Shown: positions 41,606 to 51,000, counted from the stretch's first letter. The stretch is 64,000 nt of DNA from Halomarina oriensis (GCF_009791395.1 NZ_WSZK01000023.1:86665-150664), one strand, 5' to 3'. The notes: generated by a model not told the origin, from the sequence alone. Made by a program: numbers and translations.

Positions 41606-42376
41606 GTGCACGACTACCACGTCCACTCGAACTACTCGGACGGCTCGTTTCTCTGGCGGATGTGTCGCGCCGCCGAGGAGGCCGGACTGGACGGGTTGGG
41701 GTTCGCCGACCACTGCAACGTCTCCGCTCGCACCCCCCAACAGCGCGAGAAGCACGTCTTCGGGTTCACCCTCGACAGGACGTACGAACAGCGGCGGGCC
41801 GGCATCGAGGCCATCGAGGACGAGTTCGACCTCCGGGTCTACGACGCCGTCGAGATGGACTACCTCCCCGACGAGGAGGCCCGTATCGCCGACTTCCTCG
41901 ACACCGCAGACTTCGACTACGCCATCGGGAGCGTCCACACCATCGACGACCGGAACGTCCAGTCGGGAGCGCCGTTCCGGGAGATGAGCGAGAGCGAGCG
42001 GCGTGACGTGGTCGACGACTACTACGACACGCTCGTCGCCCTCGTCGAGTCGGAACTGTTCGAGGTGGCCGCCCACCCGGACCTGCTGGAACGGACCGCC
42101 GCTCTGCGCGGGTTCGCCACCGACGACCACTACGAGCGGGTCGCCGAGGCGTTCGCCGCGTCCCGAACCGTCCCCGAGATAAACGCCGGGCGCGTCCTGC
42201 GTGAGTACGGCGAGCTCCACCCCGCACCGCGGTTCTTCGAGGTGCTCCGGGAGTACGACGTCGGGTTCACGCTCGGAACCGACTCGCACGTCCCGGAGGA
42301 GGTCGGTGAACGCGCCGACGAACTCACCATCCTCTGTGAGGAGACGGGCCTCGACCCGGTCGACCTGGACGTCTGA
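41606..42376 (+). CDS. PHP domain hydrolase (histidinol-phosphatase-like)
   Basis: 256 residues from a GTG. HDYHVHSNYSDGSF supplies the first metal ligands (His-x-His and Asp). GFADHCNVSAR, AVEMDYLPDEEAR, IGSVHTIDDRN, FEVAAHPDLL, VPEINAGRV and TLGTDSHVPEEVG follow the conserved metal-site motifs of PHP phosphoesterases. This subfamily includes histidinol-phosphate phosphatases, so a role in histidine synthesis is possible; no his operon adjoins. The GTG was chosen because MHDYHVHSNYSDG matches PHP starts. It is convergent with PrsW. Confidence 0.88.
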   Translation: MHDYHVHSNYSDGSFLWRMCRAAEEAGLDGLGFADHCNVSARTPQQREKHVFGFTLDRTYEQRRAGIEAIEDEFDLRVYDAVEMDYLPDEEARIADFLDTADFDYAIGSVHTIDDRNVQSGAPFREMSESERRDVVDDYYDTLVALVESELFEVAAHPDLLERTAALRGFATDDHYERVAEAFAASRTVPEINAGRVLREYGELHPAPRFFEVLREYDVGFTLGTDSHVPEEVGERADELTILCEETGLDPVDLDV

Positions 42377-42392
42377 ACGGGGACCGTGAGCT

Positions 42393-43427
42393 CTATCCGT
42401 CGAACTCGGTTCGGTCGACGCCGATGCGTTCGGAGCGTTCCGCGTCGCTGAGGACGTCCCGGTACGCTCTCGTGTACGCCTTGATCTTCCGGTAGAGCAG
42501 GTAGCCGAAGAACCCCTGGAAGACGACGACGAACCCGAAGTAGCCCACGAGCTGCGGGACGGCGAGCGCGTCGAGGATACCGGGGAGTGCGACCGTCGCC
42601 AGCGAGTTGTACGTCGCGTGGATGAGCGCGGCGATGATGATACCCTTGGCGATGATAGGACCGGCGTTCTCGCGGTTGAACTTCGCCAGGCCGAGGTAGT
42701 AGCCGGCGAACGCGGAGTAGACGACGTGGCCGGGACCGGCGAGCGAACGGACCGCCGTGGTCGCACTGGCCTGTGCGAGCGCCTGTTCGGGGGCACCGAG
42801 CGCGAGCGACTCGCCCGCCGAGCGCTGGATGTAGATGGCGTTCTCGACGAACGCGAAGCCGAGGCCGGCGACGGCACCGTACACCGCGCCGTCGACGACG
42901 GCGTCGAAGCGGTCGCTCCGGAACGCGAAGAACCGGACGGCGAGTATCTTCACCGTCTCCTCGATGGGGCCGACGACGAGGAAGAAGAAGACGACCGAGC
43001 CAGCGAGTGCGAGGACCGAGTCCTCCTGACCGCCGGCACTGACACCGAGCAGGCCGCCGAAGACGCCGTTGACGATGGCGGCGAAGCTAGCGAAGACGAT
43101 GGCGAGGAAGAACGTCACCACGACGAGTGTCAGCGGTTCGCCGCTGGTGATGTCCGCTCGGTAGACGTAGACGGCGAGTGCGAGCGCCGGCACCGCCGAC
43201 AGCAGCGTCAGACCGAGGATGACGGGGCTCGCGAGCGCTCCGGCCGCACCGATGACGACCGTGAACAGCAGTGCCAGCAGCACGAGCAGCCACTTGCCGG
43301 CGGCGACCGCGACGCGATAGAAGCCGACGGCGACCCGATCGAGCGACGAGCGTGGCTCCCACGTGGCGATGTCATAGAGGTCGCGTGAACGGTCGGCCCG
43401 GGCTTCGACCGGGTCACGTTTTGGCAT
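42393..43427 (-). CDS. PrsW family intramembrane metalloprotease
   Basis: 344 residues with about nine helices. PrsW catalytic motifs are present: EE in VGPIEETVKILAVRF, FAFVENAIY and IHATYNSL. Bacterial PrsW cleaves an anti-sigma factor; archaeal targets are unknown. The N-terminus MPKRDPVEARADRSRDLYDI is cytosolic and polar. The C-terminus is also polar (YTRAYRDVLSDAERSERIGV). The ATG at 43427 was chosen over an upstream start that would add residues with no family match. Confidence 0.88.
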   Translation of the reverse strand: MPKRDPVEARADRSRDLYDIATWEPRSSLDRVAVGFYRVAVAAGKWLLVLLALLFTVVIGAAGALASPVILGLTLLSAVPALALAVYVYRADITSGEPLTLVVVTFFLAIVFASFAAIVNGVFGGLLGVSAGGQEDSVLALAGSVVFFFLVVGPIEETVKILAVRFFAFRSDRFDAVVDGAVYGAVAGLGFAFVENAIYIQRSAGESLALGAPEQALAQASATTAVRSLAGPGHVVYSAFAGYYLGLAKFNRENAGPIIAKGIIIAALIHATYNSLATVALPGILDALAVPQLVGYFGFVVVFQGFFGYLLYRKIKAYTRAYRDVLSDAERSERIGVDRTEFDG

Positions 43428-43513
43428 AGCGGCAGTGACGAGGGCCAGCCTTCTAACTCTACGCCCCACGGCGTGTTCGTTGGCTTTTCGAGTGCTGGCG
43501 TCGAACCGGTGGC

Positions 43514-43888
43514 ATGCACTTCGACAGTCGGACCCAGCAGGCCCTCCGGGACGCGGGCCTCTCGACCGACGAGATTCGCACCGCCGACGAACGCGTCAAG
43601 GCACTCACTCGGGAGGACGCCGACGCCCTCGTCGCGTTCTTCGAGGGGAACGAGACGGTCTACTCGGACATGGACCTCGCACACAGCGCCGGCGGCGTGG
43701 TCGAACACACCGTCGACCACCTCGACTGCTACACCCACGCCGACAGCATCCGCGGCTACCTGAAGTTCGAGACGTGGGGCGTCCCGGTCGAGGGAGGGCG
43801 ACCGCTCGACGACGGCCTCGTCGAGTTGACGCTCGGTCCCACGGTGAACACCCGGACGAAGTTCGCCGCCGACCGCGACGGCCTATGA
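43514..43888 (+). CDS. Haloarchaeal conserved protein adjoining FAU-1 (DUF7532-like)
   Basis: 124 residues: MHFDSRTQQALRDAGLSTDE, then ALVAFFEGNETVYSDMDLAH SAGGVVEHTVDHLDCYTHAD SIRGYLKFETWGVPVEGG. No motif gives a function. The family name is tentative, from memory of a haloarchaeal family with the same YSDMDLAH and RGYL-F-TWG features. Its TGA overlaps the FAU-1 ATG (ATGA at 43885-43888), so the two are translationally coupled and may work together on RNA. Confidence 0.65.
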   Translation: MHFDSRTQQALRDAGLSTDEIRTADERVKALTREDADALVAFFEGNETVYSDMDLAHSAGGVVEHTVDHLDCYTHADSIRGYLKFETWGVPVEGGRPLDDGLVELTLGPTVNTRTKFAADRDGL

Positions 43889-45264
43889 CCGTCCGCGTCC
43901 GGGGTATCTACACCACCGCGCTCACACGACTGCTCCACGACGACGTCGGCGTCGTCCAGGCCTCCGAACCCATCCGGGAGCGCTTCGACGCGACGTTCCC
44001 GGTCGAACCCGCCGGAGCGACCGTGAGGACGACCGACGACCGACAGGGCGTCGGCGTCTCGGGCGGGTCGGAAGCCGTCGCGTCGGTCGTTCGACGCCTC
44101 GAATCGGTGGGCGTCGACACGCTGACGTGGCCCGACTCGACCCCCGAAAGCGCGGTGTTCGACGCGCGGGTGGCGGAGACGAACCGGAGCGGCGCGGTCC
44201 TCGACCTGGGCGAGACGCAGGGCTGGCTGCCGTTCTCGAACGTGGACGACGAGGTGGACGCGGGCGAGAGCCTCCGTGTACAGGTCCACGAGGCGACCGC
44301 TCCGTGGAGCGACGACCGGCCGGTCTGTACGACCGGCCTCACCGTCGAGGGCGAACTCGCCAGGCTCGTCCGCGGCGAGGGCGGCGGGACCACGGGCGGC
44401 GTCGAACTCGCCTCCCTGTTGCCGACGGACCCCCGCGACGGCTGGACGATTCGGTGGGACGGCCGGGCCGACGAGGCGGACCTCGACGCGCTGACGGCGA
44501 CCGTCGAGCGCCTCAACGAGCGAGCCGCGGTCCTCGATGCACTCCCGGAAGCGACCGAAGACGCGGCCCCCGCTCGGTTGACCGACGGTCGGGCGACGAC
44601 GTGGGTCTGGTTCGGCCGCGAGTCCCGGTTCGCCCTCGACGACCTGCGCCGCGAGGTGACGCCGACGATGGCCGGCCACCACCGCGCGAAGGCCGCGACG
44701 AACGCCGCGAGCGCCGCCGTCGACTTCGCGGAGGCGGTCTGTGCCGACGCCGACGGGGGCGGTGAGTTCCCGTTCGCCGCGCTCACCCGACAGTTCGGTC
44801 CCCGCGAGGGCGACGGACTGGCGCTCGGCCACGGCAAGCCGTCGGGCCGACTCATCCTCCTCGGACGCGGCGAGGTGACCGAGTACGACCCGGTCGGGAG
44901 GCTGACGCTCGAACGCGGGATGACGCCGGGCGGCACCTACGACGCGCTGGGTGTCGAACGGCGGGCCGGCGACGTGGCCGTCACGAAGCTTCAGGAGGGT
45001 CGGTGGTGGTACCCGACCGTCTACCGCGGCAGCGACGGCGAGCGTCGCGGGACGTACGTCAACGTCTGTACGCCGGTCGAACTGTTCCCCGACGTGGCCC
45101 GCTACGTCGACCTGCACGTCGACGTGGTGAAACACGCCGACGGTCGGGTCGAGCGGGTCGACGACGACGAACTGGACGAGGCGGTGGCCGCGGGCGAGGT
45201 CCCCGAACCGCTCGCCGAGAAGGCCCGCGCGGTGGCGAGCGCCGTCGAGAGCGCACTGCGCTGA
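43885..45264 (+). CDS. FAU-1 family RNA-binding protein / ribonuclease (RNase E/G-like + DUF402)
   Basis: 459 residues. The N-terminal half has an S1-like segment (SGAVLDLGETQGWLPFSNVD) within an RNase E/G-like region. The C-terminal DUF402 domain contains TPGGTYDALGVERRAGDVAV, LQEGRWWYPTVYRG and YVNVCTPVELFPDVARYVDL HVDVVKH. FAU-1 from Pyrococcus binds AU-rich RNA, and related proteins have been shown to cut rRNA precursors. A role in 5S or 16S rRNA processing is thus plausible. The ATG at 43885 overlaps the preceding stop. Confidence 0.9.
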   Translation: MTVRVRGIYTTALTRLLHDDVGVVQASEPIRERFDATFPVEPAGATVRTTDDRQGVGVSGGSEAVASVVRRLESVGVDTLTWPDSTPESAVFDARVAETNRSGAVLDLGETQGWLPFSNVDDEVDAGESLRVQVHEATAPWSDDRPVCTTGLTVEGELARLVRGEGGGTTGGVELASLLPTDPRDGWTIRWDGRADEADLDALTATVERLNERAAVLDALPEATEDAAPARLTDGRATTWVWFGRESRFALDDLRREVTPTMAGHHRAKAATNAASAAVDFAEAVCADADGGGEFPFAALTRQFGPREGDGLALGHGKPSGRLILLGRGEVTEYDPVGRLTLERGMTPGGTYDALGVERRAGDVAVTKLQEGRWWYPTVYRGSDGERRGTYVNVCTPVELFPDVARYVDLHVDVVKHADGRVERVDDDELDEAVAAGEVPEPLAEKARAVASAVESALR

Positions 45265-45270
45265 GTTCGC

Positions 45271-46773
45271 TCACCCCTCGTCGTCTCGCTTTCCGAGCAG
45301 TCGCCACGCGGCGAGACCGGTTCCCGCGATTCCGGCGACGACGCCGAATCCGGGGCCGAAGCCCGACGATTCGTCGGTCGTCTCCGCCCCGGTGGTGGTA
45401 ACCGTCTCGGACGAGTACGTCGGCGGCGGCGGATAGGGCGTTACGGAGCCGTCGTCCGTCGTTCCGTCGTCCGTCGCCACCGGCGTCTGCGTCCGCGTCG
45501 ACTGCTCGTCGGCGGGCGCGTCGGGGAAGACCACGAGCCCCTCGAACTGTCCGGGATTGCTCCGGTGGTTCTCGGCGGCCCCGACGAACGTCTCGCCGGG
45601 CGTGAGCGCCTGTGCGGTCCAGAAGCTCATCGCCTCGCGGTCGGCCCACTCCCGCAGGACGCCGGGACGGGCGGGGTCGCTCACGTCGAACACCTTCACG
45701 CCGCCGCGGTACCAGGAGGTGTAGAGACGGTCCCCCGCGAAGTCGAAGTTGTGCGAGGTGGTCCAGACGCCGCCGAGCGTCGGGTCGTCGGACGGTGGTG
45801 GGGTGATGGTCGACAGTTCCCGCGGACTCGCCGGGTCGGAGATGTCGTAGAGCGTGACGCCGCCCGGCCCGCCGACGGCGTCGTCGGGGTCGACGTCCCA
45901 CGACTCGACGCCCACGCCGAGCAGCGAGGCGTCGTCGTTCACGGCGACGTAGTGGCTGTTGCCCGGTGGCTGGTAGTTCTCGGCCTGCGCCTCCCCCTGG
46001 GAGAGTCCGCTGAGGTCGGCGGGGTCGTACGGGCCGACACGCGAGACGACCGACGGCGAGGCGGGGTCGCTCACGTCGAGCAGCCACGTCCCGGCGTCCC
46101 AGTACGCGAGGTAGGCGACGCCGTCCTGGACGTACAGGTCGTGGAGCGGTCGGAGGCCGGTGAAGACGTCACCCCACGCCGGGTCCGCGTCGACCGGCGA
46201 CCAGCGACCGAGTTCCTCGCCGCCCTCGACGTCGATGGCGACGAGTTCGTTCTCGCTCTCCGTGCCGTTCGCGTAGTTGTTCGGCCGGTAGGCGACGCCG
46301 TCCGCGAGGAAGACGTTGTGGTTCGCCGACTCGGTCTCGTAGACGCCGACCCGTTCGGGGCTGGCGGGGTCGGCCACGTCGTAGAGGACCAGCGCGTTCA
46401 CCGCGTCCTGCCGGCCGTTCGCGGGGCCGGCGACGAGCAGGCGGTCGTCCTCGACCTTGACGTCCCACACCTGCTGGAGCGGGCCGTTCTCGCGGCCCGT
46501 GAGGAGACCCCGCTCCTCGGCGAGCAGCGAGGGAGAGGCCGGGTCGCTCACGTCGACGGTGGCGAACCCGTCCGTGACGGCGAGATACGCCACGTCACCC
46601 GAGACGACGGCTTCGGTGGTGCCGTCGACGGCGAGGCGGCCGAGCGGACCGTAGTCGTCCTGTGCTGGCGTCGCCACGGCGACGTCGGCGAGCGTAGAGA
46701 GGGCGGGAAGCGTCGCCACAGCGCCGAGCGACCGGAGGACGGTGCGACGACTGTGACCGTCGGAGGACTCCAT
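45271..46773 (-). CDS. Tat-exported LVIVD-repeat beta-propeller protein
   Basis: 500 residues. The N-terminus MESSDGHSRRTVLRSLGAVA is a Tat signal. The body is a propeller of LVIVD-type repeats marked by DVSDPASPS, VADPASPERVG, DVSDPASPSVV, DISDPASPREL and DVSDPARPGVL. A Thr/Pro/Ser-rich linker (TQTPVATDDGTTDDG…) is followed by one C-terminal helix (FGVVAGIAGTGLAAWRLLG) and KRDDEG, a cell-surface anchor. It is probably displayed on the S-layer side. The function is unknown. It is convergent with FAU-1, 6 bp apart. Confidence 0.88.
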   Translation of the reverse strand: MESSDGHSRRTVLRSLGAVATLPALSTLADVAVATPAQDDYGPLGRLAVDGTTEAVVSGDVAYLAVTDGFATVDVSDPASPSLLAEERGLLTGRENGPLQQVWDVKVEDDRLLVAGPANGRQDAVNALVLYDVADPASPERVGVYETESANHNVFLADGVAYRPNNYANGTESENELVAIDVEGGEELGRWSPVDADPAWGDVFTGLRPLHDLYVQDGVAYLAYWDAGTWLLDVSDPASPSVVSRVGPYDPADLSGLSQGEAQAENYQPPGNSHYVAVNDDASLLGVGVESWDVDPDDAVGGPGGVTLYDISDPASPRELSTITPPPSDDPTLGGVWTTSHNFDFAGDRLYTSWYRGGVKVFDVSDPARPGVLREWADREAMSFWTAQALTPGETFVGAAENHRSNPGQFEGLVVFPDAPADEQSTRTQTPVATDDGTTDDGSVTPYPPPPTYSSETVTTTGAETTDESSGFGPGFGVVAGIAGTGLAAWRLLGKRDDEG

Positions 46774-46859
46774 GCTCGGTGTCGGCAGTCGTCCCGTGTA
46801 TCAGTTGTGGTCGTGAGACTGCCAGGTTCGAGAGCGACACGGGAGCGTCGAGGAGTGCC

Positions 46860-47822
46860 TCAGGAGTGACGGCGGCGCTCGCCCGTCCCGCCGGTGAGTG
46901 CGCTGGCGAGCGCTCCCTTGACGACCACCTCGTCGCCGAGCGTCGTCAGTTCGACGTCGGGGACGTTGACGAGCAGGTGGTCGTCGAGGCGCTCGCGGAT
47001 GGGGTCGAGGATGGTGTCGGGGTTGTGCAGCGCGACGGACCCGCCGAGGTAGACGACGATGGGGGCGTAGGCGTGGCAGACGTTCGCGATGCCCTGCGTG
47101 TTCCAGTCGGCGACCCGTTCGAGCGTGCGGTGAGCCAGCGGGTCGGTCTGGTCCGCGAAGACGTCCTCGGCGCGCAGGTCGGCCATCGGGAGGTCAGTCG
47201 AGATGTCCTCGCGTTCGGCGAGGTGCTGGGCGTACCGGGGGATGTTGTTGCCCGAGCAGTACGCCTCCCAGTGCCCCGGCGAGCCACAGCCACAGGTCAT
47301 GTGGCCGTGCGGGTCGAGCGTCATGTGTCCCACCTCGCCGGCGTTGCCGTCCCAGCCGTTGAGGACGTTGCCGTCGACGGCGACGCCCGCCCCGATACCG
47401 GTCGACATCGTGAGGTAGACCACGTCGTCGGGAGTTCGTGGGCCGTAGAACCGTTCGCCGATGAGTCCGGCGATGGTGTCGTTGTGGAGGAACACGTCCT
47501 CGCTGTCGACGAGGTTCTCGACCGGCCCGGTCAGGGGGATGCGGTCGATGCTGTCCGGGAGGTTCGCCGGCTGTTCGACCGTGCCCGCCGCGAGGTCGAG
47601 CGGCCCGATGGAGGCGATGCCCGCCGCGGTGATGCGGTGGGGCTGGACGTCCGCGTCCGAACACGCCTCCCGAATCGTGGCGAGGACGGCTTCGGTGACC
47701 GCGATACCCGACGGTCCGGTGGGTGTCGAACGTCGTGCGCTGCCGACCACCTCCCCCTGGGCGTCGGCGACGACGCTGCGGACGTTCGTCGCCCCCAGGT
47801 CGACGCCCACGTAGTAGGCCAT
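46860..47822 (-). CDS. ROK family glucokinase-like kinase
   Basis: 320 residues. The phosphate-binding loop is GVDLGATNVRSVVAD. MSTGIGAGVAVDGNVLNGWD and GEVGHMTLDPHG carry the catalytic region. The ROK zinc signature is CGCGSPGHWEAYCSG (Cys-x-Cys-x-…-Cys). Close relatives are archaeal glucokinases using ATP, so glucose is the likely substrate, though ROK proteins also act on N-acetyl sugars. GATTTATC (about 47848-47857, minus) lies 27 bp above the ATG at 47822. Confidence 0.9.
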   Translation of the reverse strand: MAYYVGVDLGATNVRSVVADAQGEVVGSARRSTPTGPSGIAVTEAVLATIREACSDADVQPHRITAAGIASIGPLDLAAGTVEQPANLPDSIDRIPLTGPVENLVDSEDVFLHNDTIAGLIGERFYGPRTPDDVVYLTMSTGIGAGVAVDGNVLNGWDGNAGEVGHMTLDPHGHMTCGCGSPGHWEAYCSGNNIPRYAQHLAEREDISTDLPMADLRAEDVFADQTDPLAHRTLERVADWNTQGIANVCHAYAPIVVYLGGSVALHNPDTILDPIRERLDDHLLVNVPDVELTTLGDEVVVKGALASALTGGTGERRRHS

Positions 47823-47991
47823 TGTCCCTACCACCAACGTCACACCAGATAAATCCTCCACACATTACCTCGGTTCCGGGTAAACGTTTCAGCGAGCGAC
47901 CCGGCAGAACGGACCGTGTGGTCCGTCGTGAGACTCCGGACCCGCCCGCCGCAACCGTCGTCGCTTTGCCGTGAACGCCCGGACGTTCGGT

Positions 47992-48729
47992 ATGATTCGA
48001 CCCGACCTCGACGGGCGCGTGGCGCTCGTCACCGGGAGTGCGAAGGGACTGGGCGCGGCGCTCACCGACTCGCTGGCCGAGTGCGGTGCGGACGTGGCCG
48101 TCCACTACAACACGAGCGACGACGAAGCACGGGAGGTGGCCGCGACGGCCCGTCGACACGGCGTCGAGACGGCCGTCGTCGGCGGTGACGTCACCGACCC
48201 CGAGAGCGTCGACGACCTGTTCGCCGCCGTCGAGGCCGACCTCGGGAGCGTCGACGTGCTGGTCAACAACGTCGGCGCGTTCGCCCCCTCCCACTGGGAG
48301 GCCATCGAGTGGGACCGCTGGCAGACGGTCGTGGCGACGAACTTCGACGGGACCGTCCTCTGCTCGAAGCGCGCGCTCGGCCCGATGCGCGAGGCCGAGT
48401 GGGGCCGTATCGTCAACGTCGGCTACGCCTCCGCGGAGAAGGGTCTCGTGGACCCGAAGAACTTCCCGTACTTCGTGGCGAAAGCCGGCGTCCTGATGTT
48501 CACGCGGATGCTCGCCGCCGATACGCAGGACGACGGCGTCACCGTCAACGCCGTCTCACCGTACGTCGTCGAGAACTCCGACGAGTTCCCCGACGACGCG
48601 CCACGCGGCCGGTGGGCGACCTACGACGACCTCGCGCAGGCGGTGCGGTTCTTCTGTGACGAGGACTCCGAGTACATCTCCGGGGAGAACGTCGAAGTCG
48701 ACGGTGGATGGCTCCCCGAGGACGTGTGA
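47992..48729 (+). CDS. SDR family oxidoreductase (FabG-like)
   Basis: 245 residues. The NAD(P)-binding TGSAKGLGAAL (TGxxxGxG), NNVG in VDVLVNNVGAF, and the catalytic YFVAK in NFPYFVAKAG are present. The upstream catalytic serine region (VNVGYASAEKG) is slightly unusual, with Ser after GYA. The C-terminal SGENVEVDGGW is typical. The substrate is unknown. A GTG at 47971 would add seven residues; the ATG at 47992 begins MIRPDLDGRVALVTG, the usual spacing. It is divergent from the ROK kinase. Confidence 0.9.
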   Translation: MIRPDLDGRVALVTGSAKGLGAALTDSLAECGADVAVHYNTSDDEAREVAATARRHGVETAVVGGDVTDPESVDDLFAAVEADLGSVDVLVNNVGAFAPSHWEAIEWDRWQTVVATNFDGTVLCSKRALGPMREAEWGRIVNVGYASAEKGLVDPKNFPYFVAKAGVLMFTRMLAADTQDDGVTVNAVSPYVVENSDEFPDDAPRGRWATYDDLAQAVRFFCDEDSEYISGENVEVDGGWLPEDV

Positions 48730-48776
48730 GACCGAAGCCGTGAGCGAGGAGAGCATCGACCTACCGCGTCGGCGAC

Positions 48777-48977
48777 TCAGGCCGTCTCCTTCGGTTCGGA
48801 CTGCTCGCCGGCGCGTTTGAGAATCTGCGGGACGACGGTGACTTCGAGCGCCGCCATCACGACGACGACGTACCGGGCCGTTCCATCGAGGAACTGGAAC
48901 GCGACGAACAGGAGGACGGCGGCGCTCAGCAGGCCCATCCCGTAGTGCACGACGGGCTTCTGGAGGGGGTTGCTCAT
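48777..48977 (-). CDS. Small two-helix membrane protein
   Basis: 66 residues: MSNPLQKPVVHYGMGLLSAA VLLFVAFQFLDG, then TARYVVVVMAALEVTVVPQI and a charged tail LKRAGEQSEPKETA. Two hydrophobic helices separated by a short turn. I do not recognise the family. The coding pattern (no stops, charged tail, ATG at 48977 with an AT-rich element about 28 bp above) supports it as a real gene. It is convergent with the SDR gene. Confidence 0.65.
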   Translation of the reverse strand: MSNPLQKPVVHYGMGLLSAAVLLFVAFQFLDGTARYVVVVMAALEVTVVPQILKRAGEQSEPKETA

Positions 48978-49071
48978 ACACGAGACGGTTCGAGAGGAGT
49001 GACTTATCTGTTGGCATGTCGAACCTCCGGCGAACCGTCGCCCGAAGCCGAGGCCCGGAGAGACGGTGCGG

Positions 49072-50106
49072 TCACGCCGCCTGTTCGGCGACGGAGCCGC
49101 GTGCGGCGCTGATGGCGTCACGTCCACCGAGCGCGAGCGTCGCCAGTCCGCCGACGGGGAGCGGTGCCCAGAACGTCGCGGTCCGGTAGAGGAGGACGGC
49201 CGCCGACGCCGGGGGCACCGCGACGCCCGCGAACGAGACGAGGAGGCCGATGAGCGCCGCTTCGACGCCCGCGGTGCCGCCGGGCGAGGGGACGAGCGTC
49301 CCGACGCCGGCCAGCGGGAGGACGCCGAGGACGAGCGGGAAGGCGACGGCGGTTCCGACGGCGTCGAGTGCCAGCCAGAGGCAGGCCGCGGCGGCGACCT
49401 GTCCGACGGCGACGAACAGGACGACGCTGGCGAGGCGGCGAGGCGAGCGGGCGACGAGTTCGACGGACTCGACGACCCGTTCGACGCGGTCGGTGACGGC
49501 CGCCGTCGAGGGCGGCGTCTTCGAGGGGACGACCCGGCAGACGAGGCGGACCGGGACCGCGACGACGCGACCGGCGACACCGACGAGGCGGTCGCGCACC
49601 TGCCACGCGCCGCCCGCGAGGACGGCGATGACCGGGAGCGCCAGGAGCATGCGCGGGTCGGCACGGACGCTGCCGCCGAGACCGGCGAGGGCGAGCGAGA
49701 GGCCGACGACGCTCACCACGGCGTCGACGGTGACGACGGCGGCGAGACTCTCCTCGTAGCCCGTGTCGGTCGCCGAGGAGACGAGCAGGCCGCTGACGGG
49801 GCCGGCGGCGGCCTTCCCGAACGGGGCGAGACAGCCGACGAACGTCGTCGCCAGGAAGACACCGATAGCCCGAAGCCGCCCGACGCGGGTTCCGAGCACG
49901 TCGAGGACGCCACGGAGCGCGATTCCCCGGCAGGCGAAGGCGACGAACGCCAGTGCGAGCATCGTGCCGACGGTCCGCACGTCGACGCCCGACGGGAGCG
50001 AGACGGGGCCGGCGCTCGCCAGCACGACCGCTGCGAGTGCGACGACCCCGACCGCCGCGAGTCGCTTGCCACCGACACCACCGAACCGGTTCTCCAACGT
50101 CCTCAT
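49072..50106 (-). CDS. Lysylphosphatidylglycerol synthase TM region/UPF0104-like membrane protein
   Basis: 344 residues with about eight helices. The arrangement (GVFLATTFVGCLAPFGKAAA GPVSGLLVS; AAVVTVDAVVSVVGL; GVLPLAGVGTLVPSPGGTAG VEAALIGLLV; YRTATFWAPLPVGGLATLAL) is that of the LPG-synthase/flippase transmembrane domain (MprF/UPF0104). PSPGGTAGVEA is the signature loop. It lacks the cytosolic aminoacyl-transferase domain, so it may transport or modify a lipid. The ATG at 50106 is 27 bp below an AT-rich CTTAGC. Confidence 0.82.
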   Translation of the reverse strand: MRTLENRFGGVGGKRLAAVGVVALAAVVLASAGPVSLPSGVDVRTVGTMLALAFVAFACRGIALRGVLDVLGTRVGRLRAIGVFLATTFVGCLAPFGKAAAGPVSGLLVSSATDTGYEESLAAVVTVDAVVSVVGLSLALAGLGGSVRADPRMLLALPVIAVLAGGAWQVRDRLVGVAGRVVAVPVRLVCRVVPSKTPPSTAAVTDRVERVVESVELVARSPRRLASVVLFVAVGQVAAAACLWLALDAVGTAVAFPLVLGVLPLAGVGTLVPSPGGTAGVEAALIGLLVSFAGVAVPPASAAVLLYRTATFWAPLPVGGLATLALGGRDAISAARGSVAEQAA

Positions 50107-50178
50107 GACTGTCAGATGGTCCGAAAGCCGTCGGCTAAGTGGCGGTGGCAACAAGCGTAGCCCCGGCGTATCAGGGGG

Positions 50179-50742
50179 CTACGTGCGTGCCCTGAAGCGC
50201 TCGACGGCGTCCGGGACGCGGCGTCGGACGAGCGCGTAACCCGCCCCGGCGACGAGCGAGGCGAGGACGACCCACCGGACCGTTCCCGTCGTGACGGTCC
50301 AGAGGCCGCCGGCGAGCAGTGCCGCCACGAGGAGGTCCTCGGGGGCACCGTCGTACCGGACCCACCGCCTGGCGACGAGCCACTCGCTCGTCGCGTGGCA
50401 GTAGACCGCCCGGTCGCTCGTGCGCTCCCAGCCACGCCACCCCGCGTCACCCTCGGCCCAGTCGAGCAGTGGGTGGAGCGCGGCCGCGACACAGAACGTG
50501 GCCAGTGCGACCGACCAGGAGGCGGTGACGAGGACGGCCAGCACGACCGCGGGGAGAGCGACGACCCACCCGTAGACGGGGAAGTGAAGCGTCCTGCGGT
50601 GGGTGCCGACCACGGCGTCGAGGTCCGGCGCGAGGCCGCCGAGCGCTCCGGCGACGAACGCGGACGTCGTGTGGGCCGGGGCGACGACGAGCGACACGCT
50701 GCCGACGGCGAGACCCACCAGCAGGTGTGTCGGAGCCATCAT
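50179..50742 (-). CDS. Membrane-bound metal-dependent hydrolase (DUF457/YdjM-like)
   Basis: 187 residues. MMAPTHLLVGLAVGSVSLVV begins with the PTH-L motif. LGGLAPDLDAVVGTHRRTLH FPVY carries the D-x-D and H-R-x-x-T-H metal motif of this family. HPLLDWAEGDAGWRGWERTS is the second His/Asp site. About four helices. YdjM in bacteria is SOS-induced; the archaeal function is unknown. The second Met (50739) is equally possible. The minus-strand GATTATCC above the start is TATA-like. Confidence 0.85.
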   Translation of the reverse strand: MMAPTHLLVGLAVGSVSLVVAPAHTTSAFVAGALGGLAPDLDAVVGTHRRTLHFPVYGWVVALPAVVLAVLVTASWSVALATFCVAAALHPLLDWAEGDAGWRGWERTSDRAVYCHATSEWLVARRWVRYDGAPEDLLVAALLAGGLWTVTTGTVRWVVLASLVAGAGYALVRRRVPDAVERFRART

Positions 50743-50787
50743 CGGGTAGTGAGAGGAGTGCCGTCGGGATAATCTCCGCGACGCCGC

Positions 50788-51000
50788 TCACTCGTCGTCC
50801 GAGACACCCCGACTGAACGCCGCGCCGAGCGCCGCCCCGATGGCGACGCCGATGGGCAACCAGAGTCCGACATCGTCCGTAGCGACACCGAGCGCCACGC
50901 CGATACCGACACCGAGGGCGATACCGACACCGATACCCTGCGCGTTCATCTCGTTCGACTCGCCGTCCGCGTGGTCGTCGCCACCGGATTCGGTCGCCAT
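50788..51000 (-). CDS. Small glycine-zipper membrane protein
   Basis: 70 residues: an acidic N-terminal tail (MATESGGDDHADGESNEMNA), then GIGVGIALGVGIGVALGVAT and VGLWLPIGVAIGAALGAAFS, two helices full of GxxxG-type spacing (glycine zipper), and a short tail. Such proteins pack tightly in membranes. I know no function. GGTTAT-like sequence (AGTTATGC, about 51023-51033 on the minus strand) lies at promoter distance. Confidence 0.7.
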   Translation of the reverse strand: MATESGGDDHADGESNEMNAQGIGVGIALGVGIGVALGVATDDVGLWLPIGVAIGAALGAAFSRGVSDDE

